Origin: an uncultured Clostridia bacterium
GTDB taxonomy: Bacteria > Bacillota > Clostridia > Christensenellales > UBA1242
Reading direction: 5' to 3'
DNA: 64,000 nt
Assembly (NCBI GenBank): GCA_947624415.1
Contig: CANQKH010000003.1
Span: forward strand, 59,494 to 123,493
Below are positions 53,039-62,445 of the stretch, in pieces. Position 1 is the first letter of the stretch. The number at the start of each line of letters is the position of its first letter. The position numbers and the translations under genes were made by a program. A model generated the notes under the pieces. The model worked only from the letters and a program-made list of their open reading frames with translations. It searched no databases and had not been told where the DNA came from.

Positions 53039-54316
53039 ATGGAAAAACAAAGGGTGTATTTTGTAATAGATATGAAATCATTTTTTGCATCTGTAGAATG
53101 CGCAGAGAGGGGGCTTGACGCTCTTACGACAAAACTTGTAGTTGCCGATCAAGAAAGGACAGATGCCACCATATGTCTTGCAGTTTCTCCGGCACTTAAA
53201 GCACTTGGTGTAAAAAATAGATGTAGGCTATATGAAATACCCAAAAATATTGATTTTATTATCGCTAAACCACGTATGAAAAAATATATTGAATATGCTG
53301 CTGAAATTTATGGTATTTATTTAAAATACATTGACAAAAATGACATTCATGTTTATTCAATTGACGAGTCAATAATTGATGTTACAGACTATTTAAAAAT
53401 TTATAATTTAAAGGCAAAACCATTTGCAATTAAATTAATGGGCGAAATTTATGAAAAACTGCATATACCATCGACTGCAGGGATTGGAAGCAATATGTAT
53501 CTTGCAAAAATTGCTCTGGATATAACAGCAAAACATTCGCCTGACCGCATAGGTTGGCTGACAGAAGAAAAGTTTAAAAAAGAATTGTGGCACCATAAAC
53601 CCCTTACTGATTTTTGGCAGATATCACGCGGAACAGTTTCACGACTTGAAAAATATGGAATTTATGATATGGCGGGGATTGCAAATGCAAAAGAGGATCT
53701 TTTATATAAGGAATTTGGTATAAATGCAGAACTTTTAATTGACCACGCATGGGGAAGAGAAAGTTGTCTTATGAGTGATATTAAAAATTATAAGACAAAA
53801 TCAAAATCCATGTCCACCTCGCAAATTTTACCAAGTAATTATAATTATGAAGATGCAAAAATTGTCATGCGTGAAATGGTGCAGAATGGCTGTTACGAAC
53901 TAGCAAGGAAAAAATATGTAACGCAACTTGTATATTTATATATAGGCTATGGTGATAAAAAGAGTGTAGGCACAAAGGGTATGAGGAGAATGAATGTAAC
54001 CACAAATTTATTCTCATTTATAGGCAAATATTTTGATGAAATATTTGAAGAGATAGTTGATAAGAAGAGGCCAATAAGAAAAATAGGATATGACTTTGCA
54101 AATCTTCTGCCCGATGAATATGAGATGTATGATATGTTTACAGACATCGAAAAAATCGAGAGGGAAAAGAAACTTGTAAAAAGTGTTATTGAATTGCAAG
54201 ATAAATATGGAAAAAATTCTATATTAAAAGGTTTAGATTTATTTGAAAAAGCAACCCAAATAGATAGAAACAATATGATAGGAGGACATAATAGTGGAGA
54301 GGGTGAAGATGAGTAG
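53039..54316 (+). CDS. Y-family DNA polymerase, UmuC/UvrX type
   Basis: 425 residues. It opens VYFVIDMKSFFASVECAERG with the first catalytic Asp, then the arginine/tyrosine finger region, and VYSIDESIIDVTDYLKIY with the Asp-Glu palm pair. TAGIGSNMYLAKIALDITAK follows, then a helix-hairpin-helix and a little-finger domain. The Firmicute UmuC branch (UvrX, YqjW) does error-prone bypass. It is paired with a YolD-like gene that overlaps its end, the usual companion in this group. Other Y polymerase in the window: dinB at 1-731. Confidence 0.9.
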   Translation: MEKQRVYFVIDMKSFFASVECAERGLDALTTKLVVADQERTDATICLAVSPALKALGVKNRCRLYEIPKNIDFIIAKPRMKKYIEYAAEIYGIYLKYIDKNDIHVYSIDESIIDVTDYLKIYNLKAKPFAIKLMGEIYEKLHIPSTAGIGSNMYLAKIALDITAKHSPDRIGWLTEEKFKKELWHHKPLTDFWQISRGTVSRLEKYGIYDMAGIANAKEDLLYKEFGINAELLIDHAWGRESCLMSDIKNYKTKSKSMSTSQILPSNYNYEDAKIVMREMVQNGCYELARKKYVTQLVYLYIGYGDKKSVGTKGMRRMNVTTNLFSFIGKYFDEIFEEIVDKKRPIRKIGYDFANLLPDEYEMYDMFTDIEKIEREKKLVKSVIELQDKYGKNSILKGLDLFEKATQIDRNNMIGGHNSGEGEDE

Positions 54317-54620
54317 AACAGATAGAGCGAAACAATTTGCACCATTTGATGCATTAAAAGGATTGCATGACGCTTTAAGGGTGAAAGAGTTTGAGCATGA
54401 CAGAATAACAAAAGGTGAGTTGAGCGAGGAGAAAGCGACGGAGTTGTCAAAGATTCTTATAAATCTTGAAAAAGGAGAGATATTAACTGTGAAATATTTT
54501 AAGGATGGACAAAATGTTATAGTAACAGGAGTGGCAGAATTAGATGTTGAGAATAAAATAATTTTAATAGACAAAACGCCATTAAATTTAGATGACATTT
54601 TAGATATAAAAAAAGGATAA
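54309..54620 (+). CDS. YolD-like protein
   Basis: 103 residues from the ATG at 54309 after GAGAGGGTG; an in-frame GTG at 54294 is possible. MSRTDRAKQFAPFDALKGLHD is the characteristic YolD-type start, followed by a coiled stretch and a small beta domain (ILTVKYFKDGQNVIVTGVAE, IILIDKTPLNLDDI). Companions of this kind accompany UmuC-like polymerases in Firmicutes; their role in bypass is not clear. Its start overlaps the polymerase gene. Confidence 0.85.
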   Translation: MSRTDRAKQFAPFDALKGLHDALRVKEFEHDRITKGELSEEKATELSKILINLEKGEILTVKYFKDGQNVIVTGVAELDVENKIILIDKTPLNLDDILDIKKG

Positions 54621-54635
54621 CTAAGTTATCCTTTT
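54611..54635. terminator. bidirectional terminator between yolD and the SDR gene
   Basis: AAAAGGATAAC (54611-54621) and GTTATCCTTTT (54625-54635) around a 3-base loop, between converging genes. Confidence 0.85.
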
Positions 54636-55362
54636 AATTAATTATACCGCCATCAACTTTTATAATATCACCAGTAATAAAACTTGCTTCATCACTTGCT
54701 AAAAACAGAAAAGCGTTTGCTATATCAATAGGTTCGCCCATTCTTTGCAATGGGATATTTTTTAAAATAGGTTCAATCATATTTTCTGGCAAATTTTTTA
54801 CCATATCAGTTTTTGTTATTCCAGGTGCTACAGCATTAACCCTGATTCCATAAGGAGCAAGTTCTCTGGCTAGAGATTTTGTTAAACCATTGATTGCAAA
54901 TTTGCTCATTGGATAGAGACATCCCGATTTTTGACCATAAAAACTCACCATTGAACTTGTATTTAATATAACACCTTTTGTTTGTTTTAAATATTTTACA
55001 ACTGCTTTGCAACAAAGGAAGGGGGCTTTAAAATTAATATCAAAAATTTTATCTATTTCCTGCTTGGTATAATCATTTATAAGAGTATTAGAAGATACAC
55101 CGGCATTATTAATCAAAACGTCAATTCGTCCAAATATGTCATATATTTTGCTTAATGTTTTTTCTATTTCATCTTCTTTTGTAAGGTTGGGGAAATAACC
55201 TATAACTTTTTCTTTATATAAACTCAATTTATTAAGTGCATCATCTACACTTTCTTTTCGTGAGCCAAATATTGCGACATTGTAACCATTTTCAAGAAAT
55301 AGTTTTGCAGTTTCCAATCCTATTCCTCTTGTTCCGCCTGTTATGACAGCAACTTTATTCAT
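54634..55362 (-). CDS. short-chain dehydrogenase/reductase (FabG-like)
   Basis: 242 residues, classic SDR length. The cofactor site is VITGGTRGIGLETAK (residues 6-20), followed by NNAG (LINNAGVSSNTL). The catalytic Ser, Tyr and Lys lie in NTSSMVSFYG and YPMSKFAINGL. VNAVAPGITKTDM and FITGDIIKVDGG close the fold. It reduces or oxidises an alcohol or ketone with NAD(P)H. 3-oxoacyl-ACP reductase is the nearest named activity, but it stands alone with its own promoter, away from fatty-acid genes, so the substrate is open. Confidence 0.88.
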   Translation of the reverse strand: MNKVAVITGGTRGIGLETAKLFLENGYNVAIFGSRKESVDDALNKLSLYKEKVIGYFPNLTKEDEIEKTLSKIYDIFGRIDVLINNAGVSSNTLINDYTKQEIDKIFDINFKAPFLCCKAVVKYLKQTKGVILNTSSMVSFYGQKSGCLYPMSKFAINGLTKSLARELAPYGIRVNAVAPGITKTDMVKNLPENMIEPILKNIPLQRMGEPIDIANAFLFLASDEASFITGDIIKVDGGIIN

Positions 55363-55380
55363 TAAAAACTCCTTTATTAT

Positions 55381-55409
55381 AATATAGCATAATAAATAAA
55401 AATTGTCAA
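55381..55409 (-). promoter_or_regulatory. promoter of the SDR gene
   Basis: On the minus strand TTGACA (55409-55404), 17-base spacer, TATATT (55386-55381) with TGC before it. Confidence 0.75.
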
Positions 55410-55438
55410 AATTTATTTTATTTATTTGTTTTATTTAT

Positions 55439-55467
55439 TTGTCAATATATAGTAAATATGGTATACT
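55439..55467 (+). promoter_or_regulatory. promoter of lon
   Basis: TTGTCA (55439-55444), 17-base spacer, TATACT (55462-55467) with TGG before it; about 78 bases upstream of the lon ATG. No CtsR or CIRCE-type repeat is visible. Confidence 0.75.
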
Positions 55468-55544
55468 AATTTGTAAGCAAAATGTTTTTGGTCTTATAAA
55501 ATAAGACTAGTTTATTAAAATAAATTGGTTCTTTGGAGGTATAA

Positions 55545-57767
55545 ATGAAAATAATTTATAAAAATATTCAAGCAATTGCAATGCAGTCCGTTGCAACTTT
55601 AGTTGATGTTATTTCTACAATTCCTTACAATAATTTAAGTGAGGAAAAGATAAAAATTTATCAAGATATGATTAAAAATAAGGAAGATATAGTAATTATT
55701 CCACTAGAATATAGCATTGAACATTATAGAGAAAAACAGGAAAAAATTGCCTCCTATTGCCAGTATAACGCAGTTACATATAGTGAAGAAAATAAAAAAT
55801 ACAATATAAGTTACAAATGTTTAAGTAGATGTAAGATTGTTAAGATAGACATAGTAAACAATTCAATTTATGTTGACATTGAACTACTAGACAGACAACA
55901 ATTTTTACCTGAGCATAAAAAACTTAGAGAAGATATTTATCAAAGATTTAAAGAATATTTGAAATATGATATTGTAAATATTGCAACAATAGAAGCGGTT
56001 AAGAATGCAAAGGATATAGATTATTTAATTCAAGAGATTGCTGTATCATGCCGATTTGAGGTTCAGGCGAAACGTAAGTTGCTTGAAGAATTGGATGCTA
56101 CAAAACGTCTTGAAATTTTAAATTCAGAATTAGAAACAAGAATATATGAACAGAAGTCGGATAAAGGACAAAACACTTTTGCTTATTATAAAGAGAAAAT
56201 TAACGAATTAAACTTGTCTGCAGATGTAAAACGTATTGTCTATGATGAACTTACAAGACTTAAAACCACTCGACCTGGACAAGCAGAGTATGGGAATATT
56301 GTGGATTGGCTTGACAGACTGGTAGCACTTCCATGGCAAGTTGTAAAAGAGGAAAATAAAGATATAGAATATGCAAAGAAAGTTCTTGACGAAACTCACT
56401 ACGGGATGGATAAGTTAAAGCAAAAGATCCTTGACTACATCGCATTAAGATTGATTAGCGGCAAGAATCAGAGCCAAATAATGTGTCTATACGGGCCACC
56501 TGGAGTTGGTAAAAGCACAATAGCAAAATCGATTGCCAAGGCACTCAACAAAGATTATTTTAATTTTTCATTGGGCGGAGTTTCAGTCCCAGAAGAAATT
56601 AATGGTATGAAAAGATTCTTTTTAGGGGCAAAACCTGGAAGGATTATGGAAGGTTTAACACAGGCGGGAAGTAAAAATTGTATTATACTTTTAGATGAAA
56701 TTGACAAAATGAATCAACAAACAAATCGTGGTGATCCTTATAGTGTGCTATTAGAAGTGTTAGACAGAAATCAAAATAAGGAATTTAAAGACAGATATTT
56801 TGATGTGCCATTTGATTTAAGTCAGGTTATGTTTATAGCCACAGCAAATGATATAACTGCCGTTCCAGACCCTTTAAAAAACAGAATGGAAATAATAAAC
56901 ATTGAAGGGTATTCATTAAACGAAAAAGTTCACATTGCAAAAGATTATATTTTAAAAAAGAATTTAAGAGAGATTGGAGTAGACGAAAATCTTGTTACAA
57001 TACAAGATAAAACTTTACAAACAATAATTGAAGATTATACATTTGAAAGCGGAGTTCGCCAATTAGAAAGGGCATTAAATGAAATTTGTAAAAAATACTT
57101 AATTAGTTTGCAAATGAAAAATTTGCCTATATCACCAAAGGAAATTACTCTTGAAGAGGCACGAGAATTTCTTGGCGAAGATTATTATGAGGAAGAATAT
57201 AATCTCGCTATTGAAGGCGAAGTTGGTGTTGTAAATAAATTAAGTGTTTCTGGCTCAACGGGAAGCGTATCAAGACTTGAAATAGCCCTTGTTAAGGGAA
57301 ATGGCGAACAAATTTTGTCTGACAATTTGGTGGGAACTGCAAAATGGACATTTAAAACTGTATTTGGCTTAGTAAAATCAAAATGCAAGGAATGGGAAAT
57401 TGATCCTGCTGTTTTTGAGAACAACAACTTTTATATACACTCACCACATCATGCAGTATCACATGATGGGCCTTCGGGAGGTGTTGCCGATGTTTTATGT
57501 TTAATTTCTGCAATAAAAGAAATACCGATAAATCACAAATACGCATTCACCGGAGAAATTTCTTTAAAGGGGAAGGTCCTTGCAATTGGAGGAATAAAGG
57601 AGAAGTTGCTTGCAGCACAAAGGAATAAGATTGAGACGGTGGTAGTTCCTTTACAGAATAAAAAGGATATTGAAAAATTATCTTATGAAATTGTTGGCGA
57701 TATGAATATTAAATACGTTGACAATATTGAAGAAGCCTATAATTTTGTATTTAAAGAAAATAAATAA
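55545..57767 (+). CDS. lon: ATP-dependent protease Lon
   Basis: 740 residues, a little short for LonA (about 780). The N-terminal substrate domain (1-200) is diverged; a coiled linker runs to about 285. The AAA+ domain has Walker A YGPPGVGKST near 317, FSLGGVSVPEEINGMKRFFLGAKPGRIMEGL and Walker B IILLDEIDKM. The proteolytic domain has DGPSGGVADVL with Ser644 and GGIKEKLLAAQ with Lys687, the catalytic dyad. The usual DGPSAG has become DGPSGG. It degrades misfolded and regulatory proteins. A TPR-type gene follows after 9 bases. Confidence 0.95.
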   Translation: MKIIYKNIQAIAMQSVATLVDVISTIPYNNLSEEKIKIYQDMIKNKEDIVIIPLEYSIEHYREKQEKIASYCQYNAVTYSEENKKYNISYKCLSRCKIVKIDIVNNSIYVDIELLDRQQFLPEHKKLREDIYQRFKEYLKYDIVNIATIEAVKNAKDIDYLIQEIAVSCRFEVQAKRKLLEELDATKRLEILNSELETRIYEQKSDKGQNTFAYYKEKINELNLSADVKRIVYDELTRLKTTRPGQAEYGNIVDWLDRLVALPWQVVKEENKDIEYAKKVLDETHYGMDKLKQKILDYIALRLISGKNQSQIMCLYGPPGVGKSTIAKSIAKALNKDYFNFSLGGVSVPEEINGMKRFFLGAKPGRIMEGLTQAGSKNCIILLDEIDKMNQQTNRGDPYSVLLEVLDRNQNKEFKDRYFDVPFDLSQVMFIATANDITAVPDPLKNRMEIINIEGYSLNEKVHIAKDYILKKNLREIGVDENLVTIQDKTLQTIIEDYTFESGVRQLERALNEICKKYLISLQMKNLPISPKEITLEEAREFLGEDYYEEEYNLAIEGEVGVVNKLSVSGSTGSVSRLEIALVKGNGEQILSDNLVGTAKWTFKTVFGLVKSKCKEWEIDPAVFENNNFYIHSPHHAVSHDGPSGGVADVLCLISAIKEIPINHKYAFTGEISLKGKVLAIGGIKEKLLAAQRNKIETVVVPLQNKKDIEKLSYEIVGDMNIKYVDNIEEAYNFVFKENK

Positions 57768-57776
57768 GGAGAAGAA

Positions 57777-59333
57777 ATGGAAAGATTAACAGTTCAACAG
57801 CAAAATAATGCAGTAATAAGTTTAATTGAATGGCTTAAACATCCAAACGAATTAGGTAAAGAGCCATATTCTATTGAAATAGAAAATATATTCTTATTAG
57901 ATAATAAAACTTATGTAATTTTAAAATTTCAAGAGAATGAAAATTCGCCTTGGCTTTTTGGTGTGGTAGGTGGATATGAACCTGGTCAAGTTCAGCATGG
58001 CGGATTAGTTTGGAGTGAATTTGAAGAGTTTGATGATTATGCTCAGCAAAAATGCATTGCATATATAAAGGATTATAATGATAAATTAAGGGAATTTGAA
58101 GAGAACAATATTTTTGCAAAATTAAACAATCTAGGTGAACAAAAGAAATGGGAAGAGATTGTAAATCATATTGACGAAAATATTGAAAAATATAGGTATC
58201 CAAGAGAGGAAGATGGCAAAAAATGTTTGCAATATACATCGAAACTTGAATTTATTTATTATTCAATAAAGCATTTAGGAGAGAATTTTAAGAGTGTTCC
58301 ATCTGATGAGTTTTCACTTCTTGACAGAAAACTTTTTGCACTTATTGAACTTAAAAGATATGATGAAGCGAAAGTGCTTATTCAAGAACTGCTTGAAATG
58401 GCTCCTGATTGTTTAAACATTCTTTTTGAACAAATTGAAATTGAGAAATTTCAACTTAATTTAGACAAGGCAGAGGAGTATATTAAAGCAATTTATCCAA
58501 AAATTTGGAATTATTTAGCATATGCAAGATATTTAAGATTGGTTTCATGGTTATGCATAGAAAGAGAAGATTGGCAAATGGCAGTAAACATATTAAATTT
58601 ATCACTCTATTATGATGACTCGGATTATGCTTTTAAATATGTTAATAATGAATTGAATTATATTAGGCAAAAAAATAACTTAGACCAGTTTCCTTCACGT
58701 CCTACATTTAAAGAGATGATAGATTATTTGAATTATAAAGATTTTCCTTATGCTCCAACAGAAGAAAATCAAGATTTGGCTATGAGTTTATATGATTATG
58801 TTCTTGTTACAAACGATGAAAAACAAAAGCGTTTTGCAAGAGATAACTGCTATTTTATGAATCTCGGGTCTATTGGTGCAGTAAGAATAGTGGAAATTGG
58901 GGCTTTAACACCGAACAGATTTGAATATGTTCCATACTATAATTTTGGGTTTCAAGTAGACAAAAAAAATAAGGTGGAATATAATCATGAAGCAAGGAAT
59001 TATATGCCTGCAAAATTTATAAGTGAAGAAAATGGTGAAGCACTTATAGAGGTTGTTGAGAAGAATGTAAGTATTGAAGAATTTGTTGAGAATTACAGAG
59101 CGGGACTTGAGGGCGAGATTGTTGTAGACAATTATCTTGTATGTTCAAATAATCAAAAGGCATTCAAATTTTTAGTTAATAAGGAAGGCTTTATGGAATT
59201 AATATATCTATTTGAATTTGATGCGAATGCTCTTTTAAAAATAACAGCATCTGTAAAAGAAGATAATTGTGCTTTGGAAGGAGATATTGTTGGAATAATA
59301 AGCACCTTTGAAAATTTGAACGCGAAAAATTAA
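57777..59333 (+). CDS. TPR-like hypothetical protein linked to lon
   Basis: 518 residues. The N-terminal part (about 1-95) is a small beta-rich domain (YVILKFQENENSPWLFGVVG). Residues about 110-300 form helix pairs of the tetratricopeptide sort (KLFALIELKRYDEAKVLIQELLEMAP, DKAEEYIKAIYPKIWNYLAYARYL, DWQMAVNILNLSLYYDD in order). The C-terminal 200 residues are beta-rich and unrecognised. Nine bases after lon with a good AAGGAG, so it is made with Lon and may be a partner or adaptor, an inference from position. I know no family name for it. Confidence 0.75.
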   Translation: MERLTVQQQNNAVISLIEWLKHPNELGKEPYSIEIENIFLLDNKTYVILKFQENENSPWLFGVVGGYEPGQVQHGGLVWSEFEEFDDYAQQKCIAYIKDYNDKLREFEENNIFAKLNNLGEQKKWEEIVNHIDENIEKYRYPREEDGKKCLQYTSKLEFIYYSIKHLGENFKSVPSDEFSLLDRKLFALIELKRYDEAKVLIQELLEMAPDCLNILFEQIEIEKFQLNLDKAEEYIKAIYPKIWNYLAYARYLRLVSWLCIEREDWQMAVNILNLSLYYDDSDYAFKYVNNELNYIRQKNNLDQFPSRPTFKEMIDYLNYKDFPYAPTEENQDLAMSLYDYVLVTNDEKQKRFARDNCYFMNLGSIGAVRIVEIGALTPNRFEYVPYYNFGFQVDKKNKVEYNHEARNYMPAKFISEENGEALIEVVEKNVSIEEFVENYRAGLEGEIVVDNYLVCSNNQKAFKFLVNKEGFMELIYLFEFDANALLKITASVKEDNCALEGDIVGIISTFENLNAKN

Positions 59334-59350
59334 AAAAATCTTAAATTTAT

Positions 59351-59379
59351 TTGCATATTTTATATGATAATGATATAAT
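59351..59379 (+). promoter_or_regulatory. promoter of the mscS operon
   Basis: TTGCAT (59351-59356), 17-base spacer, TATAAT (59374-59379) with TGA before it. Confidence 0.75.
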
Positions 59380-59403
59380 TGATGTGATAAAAAAGGAGAA
59401 AAA

Positions 59404-60498
59404 ATGGATTGGAAAGGAATTTGGAATGATATTGTAAATTTCTTTAAAACGAATATATGGAATATTGTATTATTCTTTGCCGTTCTTTTTATTGGAATTG
59501 TAGTTATCAAATTGTTTATTAATGTCCTTAGAAGGATATTAAATAAAACAAAAATGGAAAAGATTGCTGTTGGGTTTATAATTACCGTTATAAAAGTGCT
59601 GTTATATTTATGTTTGATTTTGGCATTGCTAAGTATAATTGGCATTGAAATAACAGGAATATTGACTGCATTAAGTGCTTTACTATTAACTGTTGGTTTG
59701 GCTTTACAAAACAATATTGCAAACCTTGCAAATGGAATTATTATTGTTTCAAGCAAGATGTTTAAGAAGGGAGATTATATACAAGTTGATGGGAAAGAAG
59801 GTTCAATTTCATCAATTAATTTCCTTTTCACAACACTCATAACACCTGACAATAAAAGAATTACAATACCTAATTCTTCAATTGTAAATGGTGCGGTTGT
59901 TGATTATGACAGCCATGTAACGAGAAGGGTTGACTTTAAATTTACAGTTGCTTATGAAAGCGATGTAGAACTTGTAAAGAAAGTTGTAAAAGATTGTATG
60001 GTTGCCAATGGAAAAGTTCTTTTAACTCCAGAACCTTTCTGCAGATTGAGTGGAATGGGGGATAGCAGCCTTGAGGTAACAGCAAGATGTTGGTGCGATA
60101 GAGAAGATTATTGGGATGTATACTTTGATACAATGGAAAGCGTGTTCAATGAATTGAAGAGAAATAAAATTTCTATTCCATTTAATCAAATTGAAGTTAG
60201 AGAAAGAAATGATGAACCACCAGTTTATGTGGTTGGCGATGGGTTACCTGAAAGAGTTGAAAAGGTTAGAGAAAATCATCATAATATAAACTTAGAGAAT
60301 GCAAGTCTTTCTGAGATTTTTTCTGTAAGACGTGGTGAAAAGAAGGACAAAAAAGAGAAAAAAGGTAAACAAAAGAAGAATAAAGAAGCGTCAACAGAAG
60401 TAGTTGACGTAAAAGAAACTGAAGAGCAAAAAGAAAAAGTAGAAACAAATGAAACTAATGAAAATCAAAACAAGAATGAAGACAAGGGTCAAAAATAA
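59404..60498 (+). CDS. mscS: MscS family mechanosensitive ion channel
   Basis: 364 residues. Three membrane helices (about 17-40, 57-80 and 83-110), the last being the pore helix LTALSALLLTVGLALQNNIANLANG with the Ala/Gly-rich face, then the beta domain start IIIVSSKMFKKGDYIQVDGKEG and RITIPNSSIVNGAVVDYD. The C-terminal domain ends near 280; residues about 310-364 are a highly charged, Lys/Glu-rich tail not found in E. coli MscS. It opens on osmotic downshock. The stop overlaps the next gene (TAATG). Confidence 0.92.
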   Translation: MDWKGIWNDIVNFFKTNIWNIVLFFAVLFIGIVVIKLFINVLRRILNKTKMEKIAVGFIITVIKVLLYLCLILALLSIIGIEITGILTALSALLLTVGLALQNNIANLANGIIIVSSKMFKKGDYIQVDGKEGSISSINFLFTTLITPDNKRITIPNSSIVNGAVVDYDSHVTRRVDFKFTVAYESDVELVKKVVKDCMVANGKVLLTPEPFCRLSGMGDSSLEVTARCWCDREDYWDVYFDTMESVFNELKRNKISIPFNQIEVRERNDEPPVYVVGDGLPERVEKVRENHHNINLENASLSEIFSVRRGEKKDKKEKKGKQKKNKEASTEVVDVKETEEQKEKVETNETNENQNKNEDKGQK

Positions 60499-61055
60499 TG
60501 TTTCATATTTTAAGTTTGTTCAAAAGTAAAAATAATAAAAAACAACAGAATTTTCAAAAAGATGAAGATGGAAGGGCTTTGATTGATATCTCTATAGAAG
60601 ATAAAAGCGAAGTCCTTTCTCCTTATCATGTAGACAAAATGCAAGTTATTAATGGTGATTTCGCTGAAATGCTTGATAACGTAGTTAAGGCGATACCTCC
60701 AAAGCAGGCAATACACTTAAAACTTCATTGTAAAAATCTTACAAATAAAGAAAAAGAGACGTTTGCACTTGCGACAAAACGTTATTATGAAAATAAATTA
60801 AAAAATACGCAACTTTTGTTTAAAAGATATATGATTACTGTGGTTTTAAGTTTAGTCTTGTCGGTCTTTTTCTTTTTGGCACTGTGGCTCACTGAATTTT
60901 TAAATTTTCATTGGCTTGTATTTGAGATAATTGACATTTGTGCCTGGGTGTTTTTATGGGAGGCTATAGATGTTCTTGCTTATGAATGTGTAAGTGTAAG
61001 ACTTGAAAGAAGAAGAGTTAATAATATGTGTAAGTGTAAGATTTCATACAAATAA
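60498..61055 (+). CDS. hypothetical membrane protein co-translated with mscS
   Basis: 185 residues. A charged N-terminal part precedes two membrane segments (about 110-130 and 138-158, LFKRYMITVVLSLVLSVFFF, LVFEIIDICAWVFLWEAIDV), and the tail is basic with two Cys. Not recognised. The TAATG overlap with mscS implies coupled translation and possibly a shared envelope role. Confidence 0.75.
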   Translation: MFHILSLFKSKNNKKQQNFQKDEDGRALIDISIEDKSEVLSPYHVDKMQVINGDFAEMLDNVVKAIPPKQAIHLKLHCKNLTNKEKETFALATKRYYENKLKNTQLLFKRYMITVVLSLVLSVFFFLALWLTEFLNFHWLVFEIIDICAWVFLWEAIDVLAYECVSVRLERRRVNNMCKCKISYK

Positions 61056-61105
61056 AAAAGGTCATTTAGATATAACCTTAATGTTAAAATACTAAATGAT
61101 CTTTT
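61056..61105. terminator. bidirectional terminator between the mscS unit and the DNA glycosylase gene
   Basis: AAAAGGTCATTTAG (61056-61069) pairs with CTAAATGATCTTTT (61092-61105), one G-U, between converging genes. Confidence 0.82.
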
Positions 61106-61589
61106 CTTTTAATCCTTTTTCCCATTCATCGGCATTAAATCTTACATTTGCAGGACTAGTTGATGGCATTTTTATTACAGGTAAATCCAATTTAAATTTT
61201 TTTGTTAGAATTTTATATGCTAGGGCACCATTGCATAAGATTTTTTTAATATTTGAGTGTTGTTGTAAAAATGTTTCTATATCATTTAACTTTAAATTTG
61301 ATTTTTCAAGTTTAATATCGCTTGAACCTGAAAGGTCGCTTTGATGAGCGACATCCCAAAGTGAAATTTTATTTAATTTGCATAAATTTATTTTATCTTG
61401 TGTAGTTTCGGGAGTAGGGCAATTAAAAACGCTTGCCATCAATCGCCAAAAGCGGTTTCGCTTGTTTGCATAATAAAAATTATTTTCCCTTGATTTTACA
61501 GAAGGGAAAGAGCCGAGTATTAGAATTTCACTATCATCAAATATTATAGGAGCAAACCCTATATGATTGTTTATTTCTGTTGTTAACAT
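61092..61589 (-). CDS. DNA-deoxyinosine/hypoxanthine glycosylase family (uracil-DNA glycosylase fold)
   Basis: 165 residues from the ATG at 61589, preceded by GAGGTG on the minus strand; another ATG 12 bases further up lies on that ribosome site. IGFAPIIFDDSEILILGSFP and SVKSRENNFYYANKRNRFWR carry the LGSFPS active-site loop of the TIGR04274-type glycosylases; NGALAYKIL and MPSTSPANVRF supply the second loop (SPAN). These enzymes remove deaminated bases such as hypoxanthine from DNA. Single-gene unit facing the mscS operon. Confidence 0.85.
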   Translation of the reverse strand: MLTTEINNHIGFAPIIFDDSEILILGSFPSVKSRENNFYYANKRNRFWRLMASVFNCPTPETTQDKINLCKLNKISLWDVAHQSDLSGSSDIKLEKSNLKLNDIETFLQQHSNIKKILCNGALAYKILTKKFKLDLPVIKMPSTSPANVRFNADEWEKGLKEKII

Positions 61590-61639
61590 TTTACACCTCA
61601 TAAAAATAATATAATAATTAAATTAATTTGTCAATTTTT

Positions 61640-61668
61640 TTGAAGAATTTTGTATTTTTTGCTATAAT
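61640..61668 (+). promoter_or_regulatory. promoter of cmk
   Basis: TTGAAG (61640-61645), 17-base spacer, TATAAT (61663-61668) with TGC before it. Confidence 0.75.
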
Positions 61669-61684
61669 AAGAATGGAGGTAAAT

Positions 61685-62347
61685 ATGAATATTGCAATTG
61701 ATGGGTATGCGGGTAGTGGCAAAAGTTCAATAGCTCACGCATTAGCTAAAAAATTGGGAATAAAGGTTTTAGATACAGGTGCTATTTACAGAGGACTTGC
61801 CTGTGCATATAGAGGAAAATTTGGAATTAAAATAACTGAAGAAAATGTTCTAAATTTTATAAAAGATTTAAAAGTAGATGTTTATTTTGATGGAGAAATT
61901 CAAAAAGTTGTTGTCAACTCAAAGGATTATACGCCATTTTTAAGGGAAGAAGAGATTTCAAATATGGCTTCAACCATATCTGCATATAAGCAATTACGAG
62001 AAAGTATTTTGAATATCCAAAGGGAGTTTGCACAAAACAATGATTGTATATTGGAGGGCAGAGATATAGGGACAATAGTTTTGCCTGATGCTGATGTTAA
62101 ATTTTTTATTACAGCAAGTGTTGAAATAAGGGCTGAGAGGCGTTATTTACAAATGGAGGGGCAAAATGATAGACCTTCACTTGATGAAATTTTAAAAGAT
62201 ATAAAAACTAGAGATTTCAATGATGAACATAGAGAGGTTGCACCATTAAAAGTCGCAGATGATGCTATTATAATTGACACAAGCTATTCGACAATAGAAG
62301 ATTCAGTAAATAGAATGGTTAATATAGTGAAAAATGTTGGTCGTTGA
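61685..62347 (+). CDS. cmk: cytidylate kinase
   Basis: 220 residues from the ATG at 61685 after GGAGG; an in-frame ATG at 61628 lies upstream of the promoter. P-loop AIDGYAGSGKSSIAHALAK (residues 3-21), LDTGAIYRGLA (NMP site), LEGRDIGTIVLPDADVKFFITAS and ERRYLQMEGQ. It converts CMP to CDP. In Clostridia this gene usually precedes plsC (here at 15214), so it has been relocated and now stands alone with its own promoter and terminator. Confidence 0.93.
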   Translation: MNIAIDGYAGSGKSSIAHALAKKLGIKVLDTGAIYRGLACAYRGKFGIKITEENVLNFIKDLKVDVYFDGEIQKVVVNSKDYTPFLREEEISNMASTISAYKQLRESILNIQREFAQNNDCILEGRDIGTIVLPDADVKFFITASVEIRAERRYLQMEGQNDRPSLDEILKDIKTRDFNDEHREVAPLKVADDAIIIDTSYSTIEDSVNRMVNIVKNVGR

Positions 62348-62380
62348 AATTAATTGATTTAATAAATATTTAGATATTAA

Positions 62381-62432
62381 AAAACACAAGCAAATATAAT
62401 GTGCAAATTAGTGCAAATAATGCTTGTGTTTT
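62381..62432 (+). terminator. terminator between cmk and the PIN gene
   Basis: AAAACACAAGCA (62381-62392) pairs with TGCTTGTGTTTT (62421-62432), T-rich after; a bidirectional role for the converging PIN gene is possible. Confidence 0.82.
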
Positions 62433-62445
62433 ATTTTTAATTTAT

